64,000 nt of DNA from Agelaius tricolor (lineage: Eukaryota > Chordata > Aves > Passeriformes > Icteridae). The stretch's first letter is position 1. Each line of letters starts with the position of its first letter. The notes under the pieces were generated by a model. It was given only the letters and a program-made list of their open reading frames with translations. It made no database searches and was not told where the DNA came from. Made by a program: the position numbers and the translations under genes. Shown piece by piece: positions 12,617 through 24,540 of the stretch. The stretch lies in contig JALJCS010000009.1 in assembly GCA_023055355.1 (NCBI GenBank), positions 46,716,501 to 46,780,500 on the forward strand, written 5' to 3'.

Positions 12617-15600
12617 GGTAAGGAAAAATCACCAGCAACTTCTAGGTATAGAAGGATTTGGAAAAACACTAAATGAGACATTCAATACCAGCTATGTTCC
12701 AATATTATTTTCACTTCTTATTTCATCTTTGGTTTCTTCCAGCAGCCACAAACGAATGCATGACCACAGGATAACCTATAGAATTATAGAATCTGATGAG
12801 TTTTGAAGTTTAGTTTAGTTTTAGCAGCTACAAGAGATAAAATTCAGCAGTGATTATACGCAAGTTAAATATAATTGAGGTACATTGGATCTGCAACAAG
12901 ATAACACCTCCCAGGCTTCCCCATTGGTCCACGCACTGAAAAATAAATATTAAAAATTCTTGCTCCTCTGTGATACAGACCATACATAAATCACATGAGG
13001 CCATTAGAGTGATCAGTAAAATCCCAAACTGTGCTATATTTTGGTGGCATCAGTTGGTTACCATTTTACATTTTAAAGATACAGTATTTAAGTCCTCTAT
13101 ACCTTTCCAACATGACATTTCCTTCCAACATTGAAAAGGCAGTGGATGAGTTTTATTTCACTTTAAATTGTGGAGGAAATGTAGCATACACATTACCCAC
13201 TGGAATACACATCTACAAGAGCAAAATGCAACTTTCCATGAAGTGCAAAGTTGCAAGTCCCATTCTCATCTTAGTTAATGCACACTGTTATGACCCTTTT
13301 CTATCAAATTTGAATATAGCTAATGAAAATGTGTTTTGATAAATATACTTCAGATGTATGTGGGTTTTTTGTACATTTGCTTCCTTTAACACATGGCTGG
13401 GTTCAGCTCCCTGAAAGCTGTTGTGAATTTACCCAGCCAGTCAACAAAAATGATAAAATGTGACTTATCTGATTAACCACAAGCACACACAGCGGTTTGA
13501 ATTGAGAATATTCATGATCAATCAACCCAGTCAATTGTATCTGGCAAAAGTTGTTAATAAAAGATATTTGAAGAGATGAACTCCAGGAAATTGTGATCTG
13601 TTTGTGGTTATTCCAGAAGCAGAAAAGAGGGACTGAAATCACTCAATATACAACTCTCAGCAGATTATTCTCTCTGCTCCACTGAACACCCGTAAGCACA
13701 GCCAGCTATTAAATTAGCACTGCTAAGCTCTGCTATTTGTGTTGGCTATTTTTATACACAGCAGGCAATAATCATTACTTAATGAGAGCCTAGGCTTTAA
13801 CACCAGGTGTGATTTTGTCATCAGGGGATCTATTTTTCTACTTTTCAGAGTTTGCATCCACATCAGTTTCCATCCCCAGCAGCAGCACCTCTTTCTCTCC
13901 TGAGGGTCGTGTGGTGAATGCTGATTCCAGGCTCAGCGTGGTGCATGGTGCTTGATTTGCACTGATTGTCAGAAATTGTCACACACAGACTTCTGCAAGG
14001 GTGTGCAGTGAAAATGTCATCTTTGTTACGTCCCTTGCATCAGAGACCACCTCTAATTTTCTGTTATACTTCATCCATATCCTTTGCAAAGAAAGGCAAA
14101 TCTCTGTTTGAAGTGTTGGTTTCACAAAAGTCTACCTGGAGTAATGAAAGAAATGTATTCACTGTATTTACTGTCAAAACACCACTCAACAGGAGCAAAA
14201 ATTTTTCCCCTATACTAATGAAAAATGCTCAGCATATAAAAAGCTTGATTACATGCTATAAAGGGCTGAATTTCTGCTTTGCTATTCAGCTATTCAAACA
14301 GAGAGAACGCTGCAAAATCTGAAGAACTAAAACTAAGAAAGAAAAAACCACAACTTCTGCACACTTTTGTAGAGAAATCCCAGTTTGGAGAGGGTTGCAG
14401 ATAAATTAAAACTCCTGCTACAGGCATTTTTGGGAAAGACAAATAAACAAACAAAGCTACACATGACTCTCTTTGACAGATTTCATTTTCAGCTTAATGA
14501 ACTTAAGTGCAACCAGATGAAGCAAAAACATGCATTCTTTTTCCCCAAAAAAGCATGAGAAGATCCAGTTCCTTTCATGTGAAACTTTCAGTCCAACCTG
14601 AAGCAAACAGAGGGCTGGGCTCGAAGTATTCACTTCTAGAAAATCCTATTAACAAAGACAAATATGAAGCAACTTGGGAATATCACTCCAGTGATAGATT
14701 ACCACTATCAAACTGGTCTAGAGTAGCAATTCTGTAAAAATGACACCAGCTTTAACTGCATAAAGTACATTTTTAAAAAATTCTTCAGTCAGTAAGCAGT
14801 TGGGGATGTGAGTATTCCCTTGCATTTACATAATTTCCCTTCTTTTTGCAAGCACCAAGGGATAACTTCGACTGTAAACAGGCAAATCCAGAAATACTAA
14901 AAATGGAATTCCAAAATACACTTATGACTTGAATGTTTGCTATAAAAAAACCCCAAATATCGTTCAAAATTGCAGCTTCTCTACTTTTTCCATCTCTGGG
15001 ATGAGGATGCCTTGACTATCACAAGGTAGAGCCTCATTTTTACGTGTCCTGTGATACTCCCAAACATTACAGAAATGCTAAAAAAAGGAGAATTAATATT
15101 TTTTAATCCTCCATGGATATGGAGGGTTTTTTTAAATTGTTGTTTATTTTGGGGTTTGTAACTGTTCATAGCAGCAATAACTCAGTAATTCTCCTGGCCT
15201 CTTACAATTGTCTTGAGAGTATTGACAAACTTAGAAATATGAGAAAACTTAAAAATAGCTTTATGGTGAATATTTTATCCAGCTTTCAGCAAGACTGGTA
15301 CTAAATAATACTGTGGCTCACTTAGTAGTGTTTGCAAGACGTGATGGCACAGAAGCCCCAAGTAAGGAATTTGAATTTTTTAGTGATAATTTGGTCTCCT
15401 TCTGCTTTGTGTACCATCCTAATCCTATGGAAATTAGGTGGTTTCTGTTCTAGTGAACATCAGAATCCACACGTGTATAAGAATTTTTCCAAGGTAACAA
15501 AAGTAAAGCAAAGTTCACACAACAGGAAACTTCAGCTTTATCAATTTGATTCAACAACTCTGCTTTACTCTCATGAAAACACTTTGCTTCACCTTTTTAC

Positions 15601-16572
15601 TGCACACATCTCACAGGAATGAAGTGAAATCAGCATCCATGTAGCTCTTTAAACCTGCAGTCAACTATTTAGAAATATTAACCACCATTTAAATGAACTC
15701 TCTTGTTCTGCAACAAAACTCCACAACATTCAGAAACAGCAAATAGAAATACGCAGGTGCTTGTTTGTGCAAGTGCTTGACTTGTGCAAGCCAAGAGAGA
15801 AAAGCAACCATATCATTGGAAAATATCTGCTTTATGACATTATAGCTTCCACACTCCTATTCTATCCCTCACACTCCAATTTTTGAAGCCCTCAAGAAAT
15901 TTCTGTGGAGGCATTCATGCTGCATCTATTTTGCACCAGGTGTGGAGAAAACTGACACATTTTGCTTTTTCCCAGCAGCATCAATCACTAAAACCTTAGT
16001 GCTGCACTCTCAGCATGTGTTCACCCACCCAGATAACTGAGAAAGAGGGAAGTGATCCAGCAGTGCTGCAATATGGAACATACCCTGCTGTACTCAGCTC
16101 CTTCAGGTCTGCTGTCCAGATGAAAGGTACAAGGAAAAATCTCATTTGTTAAGGAAATGGGCATATTTCTCTTCTATATATTGACATCTACTCTGTGCAG
16201 CTGTGTATGAAAATAATCCTTCCTGAAAAATAGCAGTTTAGTCCATAAAGGATTACTCTCTACCAAAATTTCCCCTACTCATCCAAATTGTACCTGTGGT
16301 TTATTGAAAGTGCTGTTTCCTGCTGTGGATAAATCACCAAGTGAAGAGGTGGGGTTGTGCTGAAATAATGCAGCTCTTCAGCAACATAATATGGATCTGC
16401 ATACCTGTGAAAATTAAACAGAATTAAAAAATTATCAGTCCTAACTGTCCATGTTCTCTCAGCTCTGCACAAAGAAATGGCTGATGAGGAGCAGCTCATA
16501 ACCTGGCTTCAGCTTGATTTATGGGCAAACTTTTTTCTTAATTTTTCTGTCCAGAAAGATGTTGGAACCACC
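12617..16572. other. Non-coding DNA with minor local repeats
   Basis: No gene is supported. Open frames reach about 118 codons (13966-14322) with no recognisable domain and no ATG-anchored conserved-looking protein. Near 12785-12800 a fragment like TAGAATTATAGAATC faintly resembles the 3' terminal repeat of minus-strand CR1, but it is too short to call. A 17-bp imperfect duplication lies at 15758-15790 and is listed separately. Confidence 0.5.
15758..15790. repeat. Imperfect 17-bp tandem duplication with two TTGTGCAA cores
   Basis: Two adjacent copies of a unit reading GTGCTTG...TTGTGCAA are present. Each contains the 8-mer TTGTGCAA (15765-15772 and 15782-15789), a match to the C/EBP-type half-palindrome class. 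The duplication is seen directly. Any factor binding is speculation. Confidence 0.7.
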
Positions 16573-16699
16573 TCAGATGTTTTTGAGGCTCAGCTAGACA
16601 AAGCCACAGCTGAGCTAATCTGCCCATTGGTGACAGCCCTGCACTGAGCATATGGTTGGACCTCCACAGGTCCCTTCTAGCCAAAGTTTCTGTGATTTT
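16573..16699 (+). mobile_element. CR1 LINE, 3' terminal fragment
   Basis: The sequence follows the end of the CR1 3' region: a motif like CAGCTAGACAAAGCC, then GACAGCCCTGCACTGAGCA, then GGTTGGACCTCCACAGGTCCCTTCTAGCC, and finally TTTCTGTGATTTT where intact copies carry the repeated ATTCTGTGA-type tail. CR1 is a non-LTR retrotransposon that primes at its target and is usually 5'-truncated, which explains why only about 130 bp of the 3' end is here. It carries no coding capacity. Several differences from the usual consensus suggest an old insertion. The identification comes from memory of the family consensus, not an alignment. Confidence 0.8.
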
Positions 16700-19496
16700 C
16701 CATTATGGAACCAGTCTCATATGTGAACTGGAAGCTAACATCACATCTCTCCTGCTCTCTTTTCTGGAACAGCATGACCTTCCTTTCTAAATACCCTTGC
16801 CCATACTAAAATTTCTCCAAGATAACAATCACATCACTTATTTCTGAAGAAAAGTTACTTATTGAGTTGCCATAAGTGGCAGCATTACAAAATGAAAATA
16901 ATTTAAATTTAAGGAATTTTCTCCTTTTTTAAGACAACCCCATCAGGGAGGACTGTAGCAAAAGTGAAGGCAGAAAACCCAGACTGATCCCACCTTTAGA
17001 ATCTCAGAGTGGTTAAGGTGTTGCAGTTGCATTGATTTCCTGTGTTTCCCATACTGTATTTCCCCTTCACTGGCAAACAGGACACTGGGCTGACTCAGGA
17101 GAGCCTCCATTTGCATGTTAAATTTATTGGCTTTGTCTGCCTCAGCTTCTGTCAGTAATGTTCAACAAGAATATTACCACAATGTGTTCTCCATGTCAAA
17201 GAGAAAATACAGCAATTATACATACCTAAACAACTCCCTGCTCCGCATTTACTCCATTCTAATTTTAATGCTTCAACTATGGAAACTGGGGAAACCACTG
17301 CCCAAAATATTAAGGAAAATATATTGATTCATAGCTGATAACTGCTGACTTGGCCATGCTGTTACACCTCCTTCTGTCAGTATTTCTCTTCCTTGCAGGG
17401 AAGAACCAGTTCTGATTATCTTCTTCTTTGGGTTTCCTTGTGATTAACTGCACTTCCTTCTTTAAAGACCACAGCTCTGCTAGATCTTTTTCACTTATGG
17501 CATTTTAATAACTTTTACTAATTTTCAGGGTAGTTTTCTTCACCAGCATCCTCATTTTCCTGCCTATTTGAAACTAAATGTCTGTGTGTCTTACCTGCCC
17601 AGTGCAGAGTATCATTTTTACAGCATTAAAAATTATATTTGAAAACAGTGAAGCATGAGTTTTTCTCAATGTGTCTGAATTTAATTTCTTGACCTACTCC
17701 TTGTATTAACATTCCCAGCAATTTAAACCACCTAACTTGGTATCCTTTCTGCCATTGGAAATATCTAAGACTTACAAAGAGCTACTAAAAATTAAGAAAT
17801 TTTATATAGCAAACAAAGTGAAAGCAACTGAGTTAAATAATTAAATGCTCTACTTCATTAAGTTCCTCATAGAATTAATTTTACAACTTGAAAATTTATT
17901 CTTTCCATGAGATACAAATGGAAAGCAATAGAAATTATAAGTATGTTATGCATAGGATTACCACAATGGTGCACAGCTGCCTAATTATATGAATTTAATG
18001 CTGTTTTAGATCCTCCCAAGGTGTTCAACAGAGCTCCACACTTCCAGAGCAGCACCTGAATGCTGCTAAAGAAATGTCAGATCAGTGTGGTTTGACAGCT
18101 GAATCACTCCCTAAAATCTACTTGTTTTTTGAAGTGTGTGCATATATATATAATCAATAATGCTACAAATTGGAAACCAATACAATATTCTACAAACATA
18201 GTAGACTCAAAAATGTCTACATTTTAGCCTAGCTTATGACAGAAAGCATTCTCAATATTTCTTCATGAAACTGAAATCCAAATTTGGCTCTCCCTGTCAC
18301 TATATTTATATTATTTTACTGCCTAAGATTAATGGAGCATAGACTGGAGGCTGAGATTCCCATCTCTGTCAACTCTTTTTAAATCACTCTCCTTCCAAAA
18401 TGCTTAAAATTTTTGTGCTGGAACCTTCACTCATTTGACATCATAATACATAAAGATTTATGTTAATGAAAAACTCCATTACATATTCATGGAGCTGTAG
18501 TGTGAGAGCTGCAAAGAAACTTTAGAGGCTTTTAGAAGAGTACACAAATTTCTGTGATTTCTGTGTCCACAGCATGTGACTTCCCTTACTGGCAACATTA
18601 GGATTTTTTTAAGAAACTATGGTAAGCTGTCATTACTTACTGACATTTGTGGGTTTATTCAACCATCTTAATGCAGTCTGACTGCTAAAAAAGTTGCAGA
18701 CAGGAATTAATTTTAAACTTGGCTTTAAAGCTGGATGCAGACCCATAACATAACAGCATTAATACAACTCCTGCAGTCATGGTGGCTCCTAATGGAATTT
18801 AATTAATTGGATATAAAGATTAAAAATATTGAAATATTACAGATCCCCAAAGAGTGCCCAACTAGTGCTAATTATTTAAACTTTAGGTCTTTGGTTTCCC
18901 ATTGAGCCAAGTCATGACTTTGGATGGCATAAAAACCAAAGCAGGAGCTCTGGAGTCACTTAAGGATAAAAAAGTAGGAGACCAGAATCAGATCATTTAT
19001 CTAGGAATGTTAGAAAGAAACTTCCAGCTCAAGAATTTCAGTTTGAGAAGTCTTCCAACTGCTCCCATTAACAAACAATTCATTACTAGAGCCAGCAATA
19101 GGGCAAAAGCTCTGAATCCATTCACATTTTACAGAGGAACAACTTACTACAAGCATTGCATAAAAATGACACCCTGCCTCTATAAATCAAAATTTTACTC
19201 AAGCTCATGCAAAACTCACATGAAGGACAGAGGTATTGAAGAACTAGTTTTTATTTTAGATAAATTTGCTGTTGTTTTTAGGATCAATTCCAGTAGGTGT
19301 GCAATAAGTAATAGTTACTTACTGCAGGAAATATTTTACATATAAATTTTCTTCATTAACTCTTTCCAAGATATAAAAAAGATGATTCTAGTTTGTGTGC
19401 TCACTAACATGATAAATTGTATTATAAGTGAAAAATTTCAATGCTATTTTTGATTCTTCATGTTTTAGATTAATGGGGATTCAAAGGTTGTTAAAT
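16700..19496. other. Non-coding DNA flanking the LTR
   Basis: No gene is supported. The longest frame (18902-19345, 147 codons) begins at a TTG codon, lies in AT-rich DNA and encodes nothing recognisable. A short TA-rich run (CATATATATATAATC) lies near 18140-18155. Confidence 0.5.
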
Positions 19497-19501
19497 CTTC
19501 T
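19497..19501. repeat. Left target-site duplication CTTCT of the 19.5-kb LTR
   Basis: The five bases directly before the TG terminus are identical to 20172-20176 directly after the CA terminus. They mark the original integration site. Confidence 0.85.
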
Positions 19502-20171
19502 TGGTTTGGAAAGACAGGAGTCTGCTAAGGAAGGCAGGAGCCTCCCCTGAAACAGAGAATGCAAACCCTCCCCACCCCTCTGAATTGCTATAAATTTTAA
19601 ATTAAGGGGCTCTCAGGCAAAAATATGGGAGCAGGAAATAACAGTTTTTTAAAAGGGAAAAGAAAAAAACAAAAATTAAAATAAACAATGCAGTACACTA
19701 GAACAACACTGACAGAGTCAGAATCCAACCTGACACCCTGTGGGGTGTTGGTAGCAGCCCAATTGGAAATGTGGCTGCAGTCCTCCTGAAGTATCAGGTG
19801 TGTTCTGTTGGAGAGAGGGGGATCTGTAGAGAAGGACGTTTCTTCCTCTGAAGATCCCGTGGAAGAAGAAGACAGCTGCCGTTTATCTGGGGAATCCTAT
19901 GGAGAAAACTGTGCCAGTGTCTCAAAATCTTCTGGATTATATCTGGGTAGCAAAGCTTGGCTCCTCCCTCTGGATGGATTATCTCACAACGGGATGTTAT
20001 AGTTCTTATCAGCCATGCAGTGACATTCCATAGTCTGTTATCAGCAATGTCCCCTCCCCAGGGAGGTGTGAATGTGGTCACTCAGAGAGATAAAGCAAAC
20101 TGCCCACTTGACAAAGGTAATCTGCCATACAGATGGGTAATGGAAAACAACTTGCATTGCAATCTTCAACA
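19502..20171. mobile_element. Solo endogenous retroviral LTR, ERVL-like, with 5-bp target duplication
   Basis: A 670-bp element begins with TG (TGGTTTGGAAAGACAGG) and ends with CA (CTTCAACA). It is flanked on both sides by the same 5 bases, CTTCT (19497-19501 and 20172-20176). TG...CA ends with a 5-bp duplication is the hallmark of an ERVL-class LTR. Internal phrases such as TCTGCTAAGGAAGGCAGGAG, GGGGCTCTCAGGCAAA and GATAATCTGCCATACAGAT resemble an LTR family I associate with songbird genomes; that part is recall. The element has no gag, pol or env, so it is a solo LTR left by recombination between the two LTRs of a former provirus. Orientation is uncertain: a weak minus-strand TATA-like motif lies near 19937-19943 and the TGTT...-type terminus lies at the right, which favours minus. 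An unrelated 95-codon minus-strand frame inside it (19794-20081) is not a viral gene. Confidence 0.85.
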
Positions 20172-20176
20172 CTTCT
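20172..20176. repeat. Right target-site duplication CTTCT of the 19.5-kb LTR
   Basis: Identical to 19497-19501. It closes the solo LTR insertion and fixes its 3' boundary. Confidence 0.85.
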
Positions 20177-23100
20177 GCATTCATTAGGTTTCCTCTAAGT
20201 GGAAAATTCTCACTGGCATTGCACTAATGAAGTACCCTTAAAGTCAGCTGGTATAAATTGTGAATGTGGCACATAATGACTTGACTCAAATACATCAAGA
20301 GGTTTAAATTCAGGGAAAAATTCCATAAGAGCCCTTTCTGTGTTTTTAATCAATTTAGTCCAAACCATTCTTTTCCCCCTTCAATTGCCAAGTTGCAGTT
20401 TAATTAAAAAGGATCAAATTTTGAAAATTTTTCCACAAATAGGGATTTCACACAAACAAGACAAGTCTTGTGATCCTCCTTTTTTCTTAGTAAAACTTAT
20501 ATTCACATTTATTTCTATCAAATAAAATTGGCAAAACACCAGCTCTGTGTTTCTTACTTTTTGAGCACGTGAGTTCACAAACAGTAGCTTTCTTTACCAG
20601 CCACCCCCACTATTTATACCCCCCAAAAAAAAAATCTGTGCAGATTGACTTGCTTCTAAAGCAAGGGCCAATTAATAAAACTGGAAAAAAGTAAAGATAG
20701 AGATCAGTAAATAATGTCATCCATAGAAAAAATGCTGCAGTTGTGGAAAAAAAAAAACCTGCTCAGAAATGTGATGTGTACTTGTAGTATAATGTGATGT
20801 TTGTCAGCACACATTTTTTACAGAGATGTTTATGACTAAATGCTGACATGTTGCCTAAGAGGAGCATCAAAATGATGAAGATAATGAAGAAAAGTGGATG
20901 CAGCCATTAGTTTTTATCCTATTTATGCCAGGAAAACTTGCATTTTCCTATGTAAAATGAGACCCAGGCTATGTCTACACCAGAGTCAGCAGCATGACTG
21001 CAGCAAAGGTGCCCTTACATGGAAAAATTGAAGATATTGAGCTCAGGTATTGGCAAGAGAAAAAGAAATAAAACAAACCACCACCACATAAATACACAGA
21101 TAATTATCCTGAGTTCTGGCTGGAACCTCCTTGCTGATATCTGGACTGATTGGATTGATGCAGGACTTCAGTGTTTGCCATGTCCCATCAAAACCAGCAG
21201 GGCTACTTTAAATTAGAAGCCTGGCCTGAACTAGAAATAGCTTTTCAGTGCTAAATATTAAAATATTCTGACCAGGTGGCTTGGATTTAAATGCTGCAGC
21301 TCACTGCAAGAAAGTCAACTCAGCTGGAGGGCAGAGTCCAAGCATCAGGGCCTTAGGTTATCAGAACCAAAGCAGGTAAAAAAGGATATTCTGGGCTCAT
21401 CCCACATGTAATTCCTTCTTCCTAGAACTGCAGAGGACAGAAAAACCCCACTGGAGCTGCACATGTGTCCCAGCAAAGAGATGAGAAGGAGATACAAGAG
21501 TCCTTACACAAGCTCTCAAATATTCTTGTGTGAAGGTCAGGCCTCCTCACAATAAATGGTCTTCTGATGTTTTCAAACCTGAATTTAAATATTTTACCCA
21601 ATAGGGAAAAAAAAAAACAGCACAGCTTTACAGCAGAAGTCTGTTTATCAGCTTATAGACAGGCTCCATTTTCACTCACTCAAGTGAATTTCATCCACAG
21701 TTTTCTATCATACATATAAATCACTTAAGCCTGAAATGTTTTATAGGCCTGTACTTCTCCTCTAAGCAGATGATCCTGGAATGCAAATACAACGATTTGG
21801 GAATCCCTATATAAGACTGGTGATGAAAAATGATCTATCTCCTCACTTATTTGATTTTCCTGGGAATACTTCACCTCAAGGGAAAACTTAGCTATTCTCC
21901 TTTCTCCAAAATTCCTTCCAAATAAAAAAAAAAAATCAAAAGGAGTCTTTTTGAGAAGGGTGATAACCTCTCCTGGCCTCTTTCAGATTAATGTTTCCAC
22001 CTGGAACGGAAGTAATATTCTTCCTGAAGAAAGACTTACCTGACATTCAGAATGAGAGCTTTCAAGTGGCCAGGAACTAAAATCCCACCATAAAATGACT
22101 GGGATACATGGCTGGAAAGAATAAGTGCCCCTGTTTACATAAACAGACTTGAACTACCAGCAGGTTTTTTCAATTAATACTGTCACTTTGCCAAACACTC
22201 ATGAAATTTGGCAGAAAACCTTGATTCACCAATCCCATGTGAAATCTGTCCCTGGAAAACACAATGCATAATAACAGTTGTGGCAGAAAAAACGCTGAAG
22301 CACACATGGGTCTACAGGAATTTTCAGCACTGATCAAAGATAGCCAGAAGAAAAGAACGCAGAGGGAGTACAAACTGTTAAGAATATTAAGCTCAAAATG
22401 AGATTAATTTGTAGACCTGGTAAATTTAAAGTACCCTAAAGCAGAAAGAGCATGCAGAGACACTCTGCACTGAACTGGTATTTCTGCTTTATCCAACAGA
22501 AAAAACATCCTGCTTGTCCATCTCAGGAGTCTTCAGTTTTAAAGTTAGTGGGCAATGACCAATAACCCCAAACACCCACCCCAAAAAAGCAATTACCAAA
22601 TGAAATGTTTAGCAAATGACTGCCTTCAACCAACATTTTGACAAGGAAAAGCAGTGCCAGAAGGATAAAAGGCCCAGACAAGTGTAGGATGACTGCAGTA
22701 CACAAAACACCTCTATTATGTTCTGATAGCCAGAGCATTTTGCTCAAATAATGTTGAGAAAACAGAATTTAGCAAGTGACATCCAGCAAATACATAATCA
22801 GAGAATGCTTAAGCGGCTTGGGATTTGGAAGGCAGTTCCTTCAGGAATAAGTTAACTGTTTATGCAGTAGAGTTAAAAATATGTTAAGAAGAGGGTGTAG
22901 AATGACTTGCTAGATGTCTTCAATAATATTTCAGCAGGTACCACACAAATAGTTTTGTTAGTATTGGCAAAACTAAATAAACCCTGAGGAGAAGTATGAT
23001 TGGAAAAAGCAAACCTTGTGGTGTAAAATAAACATGCATGTCAAAATCAAGTACCAAGCTCACTCAGATTCCTGACAGAAGTCTAGAGCAATGAATTGGC

Positions 23101-24280
23101 AGCCTCACTGTTTATACTGCTCTAACTCCTCTGTGACTTTAAAGGAAATTTCTTTTTTAGCTAATGCTGAGACCTTGAGGCAGGAAATCCTCCATCTTAC
23201 TGACGTTCAGCTGTGGAAATGTGGCAGCTCATCCATTGTTTATCTCACCCCATCCTATATTCCAGCATCAAGGTGATAAAGGATAATTCACCAAAGCAAG
23301 ATATTGTGGTTGATTTGGAATATTAAAGCACAAATAGGGGAAAAGACTTTGATCACAGAGATCAGAATACTAATTTAAAATTATCCTAGAGATATTAAAA
23401 AAATAACTCCCAATGAAGAGAAGCCGTGGGTTTATATGGCAGCCTGCAGAAACTAATCCACACCAAACCAGGAGAGACAACTGTGGAGAGGAGAAAATAA
23501 CACATTCTTCCTATCAGCCTTAACAAAAGCTTAAAATATTTGAGACTTGACCTGATCCAGGTTTTCAAAAATCTCCTTCTGATGTCTGCTTCATGTTATT
23601 CAGATACTAATTACAGGCTTTGAAGGCTTTTGAGATGCTAGAGGGTTTCCTTTAAAAATGAGTTCAAATTCTAGGGATTTTACAATATCTTCTGAGAGTC
23701 CTGAATGAAGAGAAGTCTTAGATACAGAAATAAAATAGAAAATTGTGAAAGGTGAAGACTGTGTGAAGAGTAGAGTGTTTCCACTGCCTTCAGTAGAACT
23801 AGATTTAGAGAAATCAGAGAAAGGAAGGGGAAAAAATCCCAAAATCAGGCAAGCTGCCTTCCCATCTCCTGCTGTGCAGGCAGGCAAAGCCCAGTGTGAC
23901 AAATAGCATCCTTCCTAACACAGTTATTATGTTGGGTAGGTGACTCACTCTCCCTTCTAAATCATACCAGTAATGACAGTAGGAATTATTGACTATACCA
24001 CATTTGCTGAGACTTACTTGGATGTCAATAGTATTGAAAGGAAATGAAAGAAAGATCTTCTTGTAGCCCTTCATGGTTGTGAGGGATTTTTCTGATTTAA
24101 AATTACATATGGCTGTGGTAGGGTTTGCATCCAGGATGTGGTTTAGAAGTGTCTGGAAATCTAAATTAAAAAGGCAGCCTAAGAGCACCCAGCAAAAATT
24201 GGGCACATTAAAAGTACTACAAGTTCAACAGAATGAATTTCTCCTCGTTAGTGTTATTGACTTCTCCTACCAATAAAATC
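20177..24280. other. Non-coding DNA, nothing specific
   Basis: No gene or recognisable repeat. A-tracts occur near 20624-20633, 20746-20757, 21606-21617 and 21924-21935. A 130-codon minus-strand frame at 23814-24206 overlaps another open frame on each strand and has no recognisable domain. Confidence 0.5.
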
Positions 24281-24540
24281 TGCCTGCCTTGCATGAATAT
24301 GATTTACATTCAGAAAGTTCTGATTAGATGTGTATCTCGTGTTCTCCACTAAGTTACAATTTCTCTAACACATTTCATGGCTGCTGTGAAGAGATTCATC
24401 GTGGCTATTGGACAACAGTGGAAATTGCTGCATAAAGATTACATTAATCGTGAAATCATCAGGCATTAATTCCATCAGCTGCTCAAGAGGCCAATATTTC
24501 TCCTTTGTGATTAGGGAAGGACAGTGAAGGTTGCCAGGCT
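24281..24540. promoter_or_regulatory. Possible conserved non-coding element (speculative)
   Basis: The stretch has no homopolymers and no repeat signature, and carries several homeodomain-type cores (ACATTAATCG, GGCATTAATTCC) and TTGTGATTAG. It reads like enhancer-class conserved DNA, but this is an impression from texture only. Confidence 0.15.

Noticed and set aside
12780..12805. Possible minus-strand CR1 terminus (ATAGAATTATAGAATC)
   Set aside because: Only about 16 bp are similar, and the rest of the CR1 3' region does not follow.
18902..19345. 147-codon open frame on the + strand
   Set aside because: It starts at TTG, lies in AT-rich DNA, has no recognisable domain and lies just left of an LTR insertion. 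A chance frame is the simplest reading.
19794..20081. 95-codon minus-strand frame inside the 19.5-kb LTR
   Set aside because: The frame lies wholly within the LTR, which does not encode protein in this class, and it has no viral domain.
23814..24206. 130-codon minus-strand frame
   Set aside because: Other open frames on both strands overlap it, and it shows no recognisable domain or codon bias.
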